Source of the DNA: Gracilariopsis chorda
Taxonomy: Eukaryota > Rhodophyta > Florideophyceae > Gracilariales > Gracilariaceae
NCBI GenBank assembly: GCA_003194525.1
Contig: NBIV01000082.1
Coordinates: 62,001-126,000, forward strand
Length of the DNA stretch: 64,000 nt
Reading direction: 5' to 3'
Shown: piece by piece, positions 10,101 through 20,587 of the stretch
Numbering within the stretch: the stretch's first letter is position 1
Layout: every line of letters starts with the position of its first letter
Translations under genes and position numbers: made by a program
Notes under the pieces: model-generated
What the model was told of the DNA's origin: nothing
What the model saw: the letters and a program-made list of their open reading frames with translations, nothing else
Database searches by the model: none

Positions 10101-12498
10101 ATCAACCACCTCAATGAGGAATGATCCGTGTACACGGTGAAGTGAATTCCCGTAAGGTAGGGGCGCAGAGTGGTCATCGCCCATATGACGGCGAGGCACT
10201 GTTTCTCCGATACGGAGTAGTTCCGCTCATGAACATTGAGCGAGCGCGACCAATAACCATTTGGATGTCGTTCCCCCTTGGGGGTGGTTTGGAAAAGGGC
10301 ACACCCGACTTGGTAGTGGCTCGAGTCCGTATCTACGGAGTATGGCAACCCAAGTTTTGGGAGATGTAGGATTGGTGCTGATGTGACAGCCTCCTTCAAG
10401 GAGTTGAAGGCTTCCGATTACTCGGGCGTAAATGTTCCCAGTTTTGGGGGATTCCCCTTTCGCAACAACGCGTTCAGGGGCGCCGCAGTATCCGAAAAGT
10501 TCGGGATAAACCGTCGATAGACGTTGACCAGCCCCAGAAAGGAGCGCAGTTCCGTTTGAGTACGGGGCTCTTTCGCCTCGATGAGGGATTTTACTCGAGC
10601 TTTCTCGATCGCTAACCGTACAGGACGGATAATGTGACCCAGATACTTCACAGTATCTGTGAAAAACTCGCATTTCCTCAACTTGAGGGTTATTCCCGCA
10701 TCGCGGAGTACGGTCAGCACGTCTTGGACGTGAGTGAGATGGTCGTCCAACGAGTTGGAGAAGATGATAATATCATCAAGGTAGACCAGACAACTCCGCC
10801 ACTTAAAGCGGTTGAGTAGAATATCTACTGCACGCTGAAAGTTGGGGGGGCGTTGGTTAACCCAAATGGCATCCGCTTGAAGCGGTACGTTCCTGCGTGG
10901 CAGGTGAATGCGGTTTTGTCGCGATCCTCCTGTCTGACAGGTACTTGCCAATATCCCTAATTGGCATCAAGGGCCGTGAACACGGTGGCGTCTCTAAGGG
11001 AGTCAATGCACTCGTCCATACGAGGGATAGGGTACGTGTCCCTAACGGTCACGGCATTGAGCCGGCGGTAGTCGACACAGAACCTCCAGGTTCCGTCGGC
11101 CTTTAAAGCCAGTACAACTGGGGATGCCCAGGGTGATTGAGCGGGCTCAATCACACCTGCGCGGAGCATCTTGTCTACTTGGGACTGCTCCTCTTCCCGA
11201 GCTTTCGGACCTGCCCTGTAAGGGGGTTGTGCAACCGGTCGCGCACCGGGGATTAAATCGATCCGGTGTTCCGTTGCATTAATCTCGCCAAGCGAGCCAT
11301 CCCACATTGTGTTGAATTCCCGTAACATGGTACGGAGTTTGTCCCGGTGCGACTCTGGCACGTGGCTGAAGTCCAGCGCTTCAAGTGCTTTTTCCGGATC
11401 ATTCCAGTCGTTGCTCGATGGAGCATTGTCCTGTGGAACAGGTGTGGTTCGCAATTCGGAGTTACTCGGTATGTTCGACGCTGAAGTAGCGGTTTCCTCC
11501 CCCTCCTTAGACTTGACGTCTTCGAACGGCGGGGCGAACTCTTCAGAAGGGGTGGTAACTCCGAGTACATCGGCGGCTGTCATCTTCGTTGGCAGCATTC
11601 CCATAGGATGGGGGGTTACAATCCCAATTACTTGGTGTTTTACCAGATACTGGGGGTGTTTGCCAAGGTTGGCAACCAATATCCGGAAAGGAACATCCGG
11701 GGAAATGGAGACAATTCCATTAGCCAGCGCCAGCTGGGATTTCTCGTAGAACGAGGCGAGGGGTTGTATAACCCGAAGACCGTGTTGACGGGAATTTACC
11801 TGTACCCAGACTTGGGACTCACCCGGTAAAGAAACCGAGGCAGCGACGCGGAGCTTGGTGGACTCGCGGGACGCGGGCGGTGGTTCCTGCGCAGCAGGGA
11901 GAGGAACGTGTTTCCGAGAGGACCGCTTTAGCGGGCGGCGAACAATCGGAACCGACGATCCGTCGTCAAGTTCTACACGCCTGAGGCGGGGCCTGATTGC
12001 GTCGACAAATCTGTCGCAGTAATCACATCCCAGTATGACTGGTGCTGCCAATGAACGGCAAACGATGAAGTCCAACTTCACCACAGAGGTACCAAGTCTC
12101 ACGACGAGGTCCACTGTGCCCACCGTTTGTAACGGATTGTTGTTCGCATCCGAAATGTCGGGGACCGCGTCAGAGCGGATACGAGACCACACAAGCGGGG
12201 GTAACAGTGCTTCCACAACAAAGTTGGGGCCTGCACCTGTATCCAGGACGGTGAGAAACCTCACCATAAACTGGGGGTCAAGGCCAAGGTCGGCATAGAC
12301 CTTATAGTTGCGCTTGGCCAAGACCAAGACTCTACCGGGAATTCGGGGATTTTTACTCCGTATCCACGGGCGACGCAACACACCGAGGTGCGCAGAGTCC
12401 GCGTCAGCGGTGGCTTTCCTCGAGAGGACTTTCACCGGGGAGCGAGGCGAGGACGCCTCGGGCGCCAACAGCCTCGTTCTTGAGGACGCCTCTCCCAA
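7107..12498 (-). pseudogene. LTR-A pol: protease, reverse transcriptase, RNase H, integrase, linker, chromodomain (fossil)
   Basis: Minus strand, Ty3/gypsy order. The protease has the loop VLDTGAGPNFV. The reverse transcriptase shows WRFCVDYRRLNAVTV and YLDDIIIFS. RNase H has PYSVDTDSSHYQVGCALFQ and YTDHSSLRW. The integrase has FCSECAKNR, FIAIDILGPL, VLSDNGKQF and YHPQCNGQ. After the integrase core comes an unusually long Pro/Ser/Glu-rich linker of about 430 residues. It ends in a clear chromodomain near 7140-7310 (YEREFVVERLVGH, LQYRVRWYGYDPSGDTWEPM), with the aromatic residues that bind methylated histone tails in this family. In chromoviruses this module is thought to direct integration to marked chromatin. 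The region is broken. Confidence 0.88.
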
Positions 12499-12515
12499 AG
12501 GGGAGACTCCCTCAG

Positions 12516-14690
12516 TTAGTTTTCCGCCTTCGGCGGTGGGTTGATATCCTCGACAACGAGTGCTTCATCCCGTTGACGGGGGTTTCTATCCGCATAAGCG
12601 GGGGTTGCAACGGATGGTTGCGTGATCTCCCGAATCGGGGTGCATGAAGCTTGCCGCGCACGCGGGGTCTGTGGTAGGGCATGGGAAAAGTCCGTTTTAG
12701 CACGGAGGTAGGAAGCCGTCGGGACGGAACGTTTCTCCTCTGGAGTGAGGGCCTCATACTTTGCCACCACCTTGGCCATATCCTTCAGTGAACAAATACA
12801 CTGAGGTGAGGTATGGCCATGGGCATAGCACAGGTGGCAAATGAGAGCCAATACCGCGACACGCGGATTATTATTCCGAGTATCGGAGAAGCGAACCGCA
12901 GGGCGGGTGTCAGTCCACCCAGGCCGTTGATAACGGGATTGACCGTTTGAAAACGGGAGTCGTTGGGGTTGAACCTGACTGTTACCACCGTACAAAACGG
13001 GGTCTTCCGTTCCCGTATCACGGGTCATCTCCGTCGTTGACGGTAAATCACTGGTGGGTATCGACACACCATCCTCCAGCACCAAATGCACGGTATCAAA
13101 TCCCTGTGCAAGGTTCCCATCCGTGGTGAGCGGGAGAGAGGAAGCTTCGCTTTCCAGCAACAACGCGTTGGCGGATTTAGACCGATTGTTCGGAGTTCTT
13201 GCACGAAGTGCATCCCCTTCCGCTCGGGCGTGTTGGACCAGCTCGAGATAGGTGATCCTCCGCTTGTCCTCCCGATAACGGGTAACTAAACTCCGGATTG
13301 CCGGGTCAAGACCATCGATTAACATGGTACTGCGCTCCCCAGCGGGGTATACGTTACCACATCTGTGGAAAGCCTTGTTAAGGCGCACCGAGTAATCGGT
13401 CTCGGTCTCTCCAGCACGCTGGCGTGTATCTTGCAAAGCGAGGATAGCCTGCTGAATAGTGGTGTTGGTGGCGTAGGAGCGCAGAAGATACTGCACAGCC
13501 TCCGGCCAGCAAAGTAACTCCTCCCTCGGAGGCACGAGAAGATCCTCTGACAGAGTTGTATTGGTCCTCCGCCACTCCCCGTAAGAAATACGGTAAAGCC
13601 AAATAGGCTTGTCCCTCATTCATACCAAGGATATCGGCCTCCGCTACAAAGCGGGATAGGAAATCCAGTACTAGGACTGGGTCCTCTCCAGTAAAATACT
13701 GGTTGCGGAGCGAGAGCTGCATTCGCTTAATGCATTCTCGCACCTTTCCCGTACCACGGGGCGTACGTCAAAGTGACGAGTCTTCGAGCCGGTAGTACCG
13801 GTATGATAAAAGCTTCCGGTAATCCGGGTTTGTCGGTTTCAATTCCTGGAGACCGGGGTGTCTTCTCCCCTTCTGGCGGGTTCGGACCACACCTTCAGTG
13901 GCCCATGACCACTTCGAGCGGGAGGAGTAGCCTCGCTTCTCGTCCTCCGAGTCGGAGTCCGAGGAGCTCGAGCTAACCGAATGGTTTCGGGATGAGTCCG
14001 ACGATGTCGAAGAATCGGAGTCCGAATATTTTCGGTGGTGTTTCCGTCGATGACGGCGTTTCTTCTTCCCAGCAAGCTGGTCGTTGTGCGATGCCTCGTT
14101 TACCGGATCATCCGGGAATGGTTTGTCCATGAGGACGAACTGCTCCAGCGTCTCCAGGCGGGCACCAATCCGATCAAATTGGGCCTCAAATCCTTCGATG
14201 AAGGTGGCGGGTTGTCCCAAACTCTCCAACACGGAGTTGAAGTCAGACCGTAAAATACGGAGTTCCTCGGCGACCTCCTTTACGGGGGTTGCCAACACCA
14301 CCTTTTGGAGGGATTTTAGTTCCCCTACAAGGGTGTCATAGGCGGTCCACAGAGCGCGGATCTGGGATTCCAGGGAAGTCCCCTGCGGGTTGTTATCGCC
14401 CGTTCGACGGGGGCTTGAAGCCGCGACAGCGGGAGCAGGCCGGGGTGCCTGGGGCACTGCGACAACAGCCGGAGTCGATGCTGCACTCCCCTGCGGGGGT
14501 GATAACGAGGGCAAAAGAAGGTTCCGGGGGTCCCGGTCGGGGGTATCATTCCACAATGAAGCGGCGCCGGCACGTCTGCACTTTTCCGTATAGGGATACG
14601 GGGTACGAACCGAACTTCGGAAGTGTCCGCGTTGTCGCGGGAGCGACTACGCGTAACCACTGGCTCCGCATTGGAGGGATTTCTCGACAT
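12516..14690 (-). pseudogene. LTR-A gag (fossil)
   Basis: Minus strand, directly upstream of pol. The N-terminal part is Pro/Ala-rich, then helical (SLESQIRALWTAYDTLVGELK), followed by a very basic stretch (GKKKRRHRRKHHRK) and a long Ser/Asp stretch. The gag core continues with FTGEDPVLVLDFLSRFVAEA, and a CCHC zinc knuckle (CHLCYAHGHTSPQC) stands near the end, as expected for the nucleocapsid part that binds the element RNA. The order matches Ty3/gypsy gag. The region is broken. Confidence 0.75.
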
Positions 14691-14795
14691 GAGAAAATAC
14701 CGTTACGACGGGAAACGATCACGGAACTTCCGGTAAATAAAAACAATCCTCGTAAGAGGGAAACCAAAAACCGATTCTAAGTCAGGAGACCACTT

Positions 14796-15620
14796 TGTGG
14801 TGCAATGCCCCAAAGGGGAAAAACACCGAAAGACGTTCGGGATCTTCCTCTCACGAGATGAACCCTGTTGGGTAGAGCCCTCCCAGAGGTGTCACGGCGA
14901 AGCCGGTTTGTAAGACCAGGGACACCTGTCGCGACTTGCGCAGGGAGGTGAAGGCGAAGAATCGGTATCCGCGTGAGTGAGGTGTGATCCTCAGTAGAGG
15001 TATGTTTCCACGTAAGTGGGGGTGTGTGAGCGGATGCGCACACGAGGGCCGCGGATAGCGGGAGGTGCTACCGTAAAAAGGGGAAAAAGTAAGGGCGAAG
15101 AGTAGCAAGAGAGGACGAAGTGAGTCGCGAGAGCGACGGGGGCGAACGGCGATTCCGGTAACAATATCCCTATACAGGGCGAAACGCCAATGCAATTGGA
15201 ACAATTATACTCCCAGTGATGGGTCCCTTTAGATGTGCAAGGGGGTTAGATGTCCCGTGGTTTACGGCGTTTCCCTCCAAGGAGGAGTAGAGCACGCGCG
15301 CAAGCGGTAACAACTAGAGCCAATTCCCCAGGTTGGGGTCCCTTGTTGGGGAAGGTTTACTGGTGCGACGGCAGTGCGCCGTCGCACTAAGTACTAGCTT
15401 CCCAGAAATGGGTGTGAAAATGATAAATAATATTAACTAAAATACTCCACATTTCGTGGCAACATCCACTACTGTGGCCAACCGCCAATTGACCCAAAAC
15501 CCTGTCCCACGTGTCCATACCCACCATTGTGGGGCGTAGTTCATACACGCACTACACAACCGATAATATCGGGAAAACGATCAAGTACCTAGAATCCCTC
15601 CCTGAGGGCGTTGCACTTCA
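14796..15620 (-). repeat. LTR-A 5' LTR (in the element's own orientation)
   Basis: 825 bp partner of 4246-5072. It should drive gag-pol transcription on the minus strand. The 10-bp stem hairpin is conserved here at 15364-15386, while a stretch near 15070-15180 is more diverged than the rest. Confidence 0.93.
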
Positions 15621-15625
15621 GTAAT

Positions 15626-15824
15626 ATAGTATCACGTGACGACTCCTTATAGTATTACCTAGCACCTGTTCATTTCAAATTCATATTGCTCAATATAATT
15701 CAAATACCAAAACGCTTCCTATAAGAGGAACGGCTTTTGGTATCAAGATGATGAGAAGCAGTAGCTTCCATCGTTGCAGTGTGTAAACGTGAATTTCAAT
15801 TGTCGATATTGCTCCTCTCTTATA
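15626..15824 (+). repeat. LTR-B 5' LTR, main part (first six bases at 4240-4245)
   Basis: Matches 20384-20582 across its length. With the six bases at 4240-4245 it makes 205 bp, the same length as the 3' LTR. The insertion of LTR-A within the first six bases of this LTR explains the split. Confidence 0.88.
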
Positions 15825-15858
15825 TTTGATAGCATCTAGGGTGGATCCTATCCGCTAA

Positions 15859-16925
15859 ATGGCCCAGACACGCAAACACTCATATCGACCTACGATGAGC
15901 TTTGGAACGCGAAACCGTAGGAACGGCGCTGAGAACGAGGTCGCGGACACAGTAGATGTCTCAGAGGTTCTGCAGCAGCTGATACAACTGCAAAATACTG
16001 TTCAGAACCAGGCTAATCTCATTTCGACTCTCCAGAGTCAGCTGAATGACCGTCAGAGTGATCATGGAGGCCACTCCAATATTGGAGCTAGTGCGTTCAA
16101 GGCTCCTCCAGTTCCAATCTTTAAAGGATCAGTCACAGATCTCAAATCCGAGCGGGTGAAAAGCTTTTTCTATTCAATCGAGAAATACGGCTCATTGTGC
16201 AACTATACGGAGGAAAAGATGGTTGCTCTGGCTGAATGTCACTTACAAGATCGAGCAGCATCCTGGATACTCCGTTTAGAACGCGAAAATCAGCAGCCAA
16301 AGACTCTCGCAGAACTGAAGCAAGAAATGATTCGTGAGTTCGTACCGACAAACGAGAGAGCTGCTGCTCGAGTGCAGTTAATGGATATCAAACTGAAAGA
16401 TTCTAAGGACTTGAATGAAAATCTTGGGCTCTTCGAGGATTTGATTTCGTTGTGTGGCACTCCTACTAATGAAGCGTACATCTACTTTTTCAACAGCTTG
16501 CCTAAATCTTACAAAGGAAAATTTGCAGAACGCTTCCCGGACTCTGAACCCATTGATTGCACAGGTCGCCCGAGCATTCATGTAGCCTATGATTATGCTA
16601 GAACGCTGGGGCTTTCTATGAAACTCAGTGGCGAGTTTCAGAAGAATGCTAACGGAGACAGCAAAGGGCACGATAAAAAGAAGAATAAGAGAGGAAACAA
16701 GACCTTTGACAACAGGAAGTATACTAAAGACGACAATTCCGTTTATTGGGGTTCAGCCAAGAAAGGGGAGAACACTTTGTACAGAAAGTATGACAGGTGT
16801 TTCGAATGTGGTAAAAAAGGCTAGAGCGATCCGAAACATCCTTCTCGCCTTGAAGGAGTGGCTAAAGCGAAGGAAAACTCAAAAAACGAATAAAGCCGCA
16901 CGCTGGGGCGGCTCTCGGAGGTTGT
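15859..16925 (+). pseudogene. LTR-B gag (fossil)
   Basis: Begins with an ATG 35 bp after the 5' LTR. An N-terminal coiled-coil-like stretch (VLQQLIQLQNTVQNQANLIS) precedes the gypsy gag core, recognisable from FKAPPVPIFKGSVTD, AECHLQDRAASWILRLE and REFVPTNERAAARVQLMDIK. A lysine-rich part follows and then the start of a zinc knuckle (CFECGKKG). Gag forms the particle shell. The same order appears in the gag of LTR-F, which supports one lineage. The region is part of a broken element. Confidence 0.75.
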
Positions 16926-16949
16926 AGTGAGAGGCCTCGTCTCTCTGCA

Positions 16950-19900
16950 ATGACAGTGGCAGAAGAGGAAAACTGGATGTATGAAGCACATTTTGGGGGA
17001 CATCCGGTGACAGTATTACTTGATTCGTTCGCGTCCCACAACTTCATGGCATTGGCCACTGCTAAGAAGTTTGGTTTTGAGATTGAGAACACAGAAAGCG
17101 TCGAAGTGGAACTTGGGGACAAGACTGTTAGGCCTGTCGTAGGTCGAGTAACAGCAGTTTTGAACATCAAGGGATGCTTGGCTACAGAAAGTGTGTTTCT
17201 CCTCGATATGGACAGCGAAGACAACACACCACTGTTAATTCTCGGAAGATCTTGGTTAAAGAACCACAACCCAGAGGTTAACTGGTCCAGTAACGCATTG
17301 ACGTTAACGAAACGGGACGGCTCACGAGTGAAGGTTCTACCAAGGAACAGTTCAAATTCAAGCACCACGACCTTTGTGAAGAGAATGTCTTTTAAGAAAA
17401 TTGCTCGTGTATTGAAGAAGGGCAACTGTGAGTTGTACATGGCACGGATTACTGAAAGTATTCCATCCCACTTAGAAAAGGTCGAAGGCCCCAAAGACTT
17501 CAAAGATATAATCGCAGAGTATCAAGACATTTTTCGTGAAGAATTGCCAGAAAAACTCCCACCAAGCCGAAGAATGGATTTTGAAATCAACTTGAAACCA
17601 GAAGAAATCCCTCCCGTACGACCGGTGATTCGCCTATCGCCAAAGGAGCTGAAAGAACTGAAAGTTCAACTGCAGAAGTACGTTGATAGAGGAATTCTTC
17701 GTCCTTCATCCTCTCCTTTCGGTGCGCCAGTATTCTTTATTAAGGAAAAGAACGGCGATCTTCGCATGATATGCGATTATAGGGCTTTGAATAAGATCAC
17801 GATTCCTGATTCAAGCCCTATCCCTCTGATTGATGAGACGATCGATCAGGTAGCTGGGGCAACAATATTTTCCCAGCTGGATCTCATTTGGGGTTATCAT
17901 CAGATGAGATTGAAAGAAGAAGACTGTCATAAGACAGCTATTAGGACCCTGTTTGGTTCATTCGAATGGCTTGTCTTGTGTTTTGGGTTGACGAACGCTC
18001 CAGCAGCGTTTTCACGACTACTAGCCAGTCTATTTCAAGAGCTTCTTGGCGAATGCATGGTACTGTATCTGGACGATATTCTGATATACAGTAACACGGC
18101 AGAAGAACACAAGGGACATCTGAGACGTGTATTCGAGATTCTACGAAGACACAAACTCTACCTATCACCGAGCAAGGGCAGCTTGGGACATGAAGAAGTA
18201 GAGTACTTGGGTTACAACGTTATTTCCAAGGCCATTAGCACACAGAGACGTTTGGTGAAAGCAGTCGAAGACTGGCCAACACCAAAGAATGTGAAGGAGG
18301 TTGAAAGATTTTTAGGCCTTGCTAACTTCTACAGACGCTTTATGAAGAACTACTCCGGTGTTTAATTGCCTTTGACCAAGATAATGCGCGAGAAGGAGTT
18401 CAGATGGCCAGAAGGAGAAGAGAATGCGTTCAAGAATGTTAAGCAGTTGTTAACAAATGCACCTCTTCTAAGACACACTTCGTCGGCCAAACCATTCGTC
18501 CTGACTACCGAAGCGTCGAAGTATGCTGTGGGAGCCACGTTGGAGCAAGAAGGTCATCCAGTCGCATACCTCTCTCACAGATTGACCGACACAGAGACGA
18601 GATGGGACACAGGTGTTCAGAAGCTCTTAGCAGTAATGATTGCACTAAGAAAGTGGGCAGTCTACCTCCGAGATAGGCCTTTCATCTTGAAGACAGATCA
18701 TGTACCAATCAAATATCTACAGTCGAAGACCAAACTGACAGGTAGACAGATGCAATGGATAGATGAGCTACAGAGCTACAATTTCACAGTGGAGCATCTA
18801 TCAGGGTCAAAGAACGGTGCGGCGGATGCTTTGAGCAGGAAAGTGGAAAGCTCAGTGATGCTGAAAGCGCTACGTTGGAAAGACAGTACTCTTGTACGAA
18901 GAATTCAGGAGAGCTAAGCGAAGGAAAAATGGTCCACGGAATTAATCGCTTGGCTTTTGAAGAAAGACGGACCACACTCTAAGAAGGTACAGATGTATGG
19001 TGGAAACTACCAACTAGAGGACAACAAGCTTTACTGGACTGTAGCATGCTCCAAAAGACTTTTCATACCAAAAACAGGAAACCTACGAAACGAAGTCATT
19101 GCTGAAGTCCACACATCCGCTCATTTTGGCGTTGAGAAAACCTCCTATCAGTGTGCAAAACACTTCTACTGGAGAGGAATGTACAAAGAAGTCGCAAAGT
19201 TCGTTGGTTCTTGCCATGATTATCAACAAAACAAAGAAGAACGTTCGAGAAGAAAGGGAATGCTACAACCTCATGCAGTTCCTAACAGATGTTGGGAAGT
19301 ATTGACGATGGATTTCTTGACAGAATTCCCTACATCGGAGAGAGGGAATGATTCGGTATTTGTCATTGTTGAGAAGCTATCGAAACGCAGCATTTTCATT
19401 CCTACGAATAAGGAAATCACTTTGGCGGATGCAGTTCAAATTTTGTTTGATAACGTATTTTCCAAACACGGTATGCCCATCAAGATCATCTTGGACAGAG
19501 ATCCTCTATTCATAGCGAAGTATTTTGAAGGTATCACAGAGATGTTGAACATCGAGAAGAACATGGCAACTAAGGGACACCCGCAGACGGACGGACAAAG
19601 TGAGAATACTATCCGTACTTTGAGTCAGATGTTAAGGCAGGTTATCCAGAACAATCCCAAGGATTGGGATTGGATGCTAAGCGCGTTGTGGTTCGAATAC
19701 AACTCTACGAGACACAAAATCACAGAGCTCACTCCGTTCGAGGTGGACCTCGGATTCTTGCCACAGTCGCAATTGAGCATGGATACAGGAACTGGTGAAC
19801 AGTGTGATGCTGCAATTGAGATACTGAAACGACGTAATATGTGTCAGTCTGCTGCACGGGAAAACTTGGCTGTCGCAAAAGCTCGACAGGTGTACTATGA

Positions 19901-20288
19901 CAACCAGAAACGAAGAGAGGCTTCCTTTCGCGTTGGAGATTTGGTGATGCTAGAGCTTGCTGGTACTGGCCTTCATGCTCGTTCCGATCTACCGAAGAAG
20001 TGGAGACCGAAGTTTGTCGGTCCGCTTGCCGTGACTGAAGTACTGGGGCCCGTGACGTACAAAGTCGAGTTACCGCCGACTATGAAGCGAGCACACAACG
20101 TCTTTCACGTGTCAAAGCTTAAGAAGTATTTCAGACCAGAGAACGATACCTCGTCAATTTCAGTAGTTATTGATGCTGATGGAAATGTGGAGCAAGAGGT
20201 GAAAGCAGTTCTGGATAAGAAGAAGTCTCGAAGAAAAATTCACTATCTGGTTCAATTCGAAAATGATGCACCAGAAGACGCAATATGA
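16950..20288 (+). pseudogene. LTR-B pol: protease, reverse transcriptase, RNase H, integrase, chromodomain-like tail (fossil)
   Basis: A protease-like part (LLDSFASHNFMALA) is followed by a long gypsy reverse transcriptase with RPVIRLSPKELKELK, MICDYRALNKITI, FGLTNAPAAFSRL and the YLDD box (VLYLDDILIYS). RNase H (FVLTTEASKYAVGATLEQE) and integrase follow, with its zinc region (H near EVHTSAHFG, then SCHDYQQNK), MDFLTEF, ILDRDPLF and GHPQTDGQSENTIR. The end carries a GPY/F-like module (KFVGPLAVTEVLGPVTYKVE) and a short chromodomain-like tail (IHYLVQFENDAPEDAI). The gene order PR-RT-RH-IN is that of Ty3/gypsy. The region is broken. Confidence 0.85.
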
Positions 20289-20377
20289 ATGGCGAAAAGC
20301 GAATTGCGCAACTGCAAGGATCGCATCCAAGAGTTTGAGAAATCAGCTAGGACGCATAATTTCAAGAAGGGGGTGAA

Positions 20378-20582
20378 TGTAATATAGTATTACGTGACAA
20401 CTCCTTATAGTATTACCTAGCACCTGTTCATTTCAAATTCATATTGCTCAATAGAATTCAAATACCAAAACCCTTCCTATAAGAGGAACGGCTTTTGGTA
20501 TCAAGATGATGAGAAGCAGCAGCTTCCATCGTCGCAGTGTGTAAACGTGAAGTTCAATTGTCGATATTGCTCCTCTCTTACA
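20378..20582 (+). repeat. LTR-B 3' LTR
   Basis: 205 bp, from TGTAATATAGTA to CTCTTACA, followed by the target duplication ATCAG. A purine tract (AAGAAGGGGGTGAA, 20364-20377) abuts its left end, as expected for a plus-strand gypsy element. Confidence 0.9.
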
Positions 20583-20587
20583 ATCAG

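Larger units (their letters stand above)
4246..15620 (-). mobile_element. LTR-A: large Ty3/gypsy chromovirus-like element with an antisense ORF
   Basis: 11.4 kb, bounded by LTRs of 827 and 825 bp and by the 5-bp duplication GTAAT (4241-4245 and 15621-15625). Gag-pol reads on the minus strand from 14.7 kb down to 7.1 kb. Between the end of pol and the 3' LTR lies an intact 595-codon ORF on the plus strand. The LTRs differ at roughly 40 positions by eye, many of them clustered. The gag-pol part is broken with about five breaks. The whole element is packed with short perfect hairpins with C-rich 5' arms and G-rich 3' arms. Confidence 0.9.
4240..20582 (+). mobile_element. LTR-B: Ty3/gypsy retrotransposon inserted in LTR-C, itself split by LTR-A
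   Basis: Its target duplication is ATCAG at 4235-4239 and 20583-20587. The 5' LTR begins TGTAAT at 4240-4245; LTR-A is inserted right there, and the LTR resumes at 15626 after the duplicated GTAAT (15621-15625). The 3' LTR is 20378-20582. Without LTR-A it is about 5.0 kb. Gag and pol are on the plus strand and relate closely to LTR-F. The LTRs differ at about 8 of 205 positions by eye. Coding is broken with about three breaks. Confidence 0.9.
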
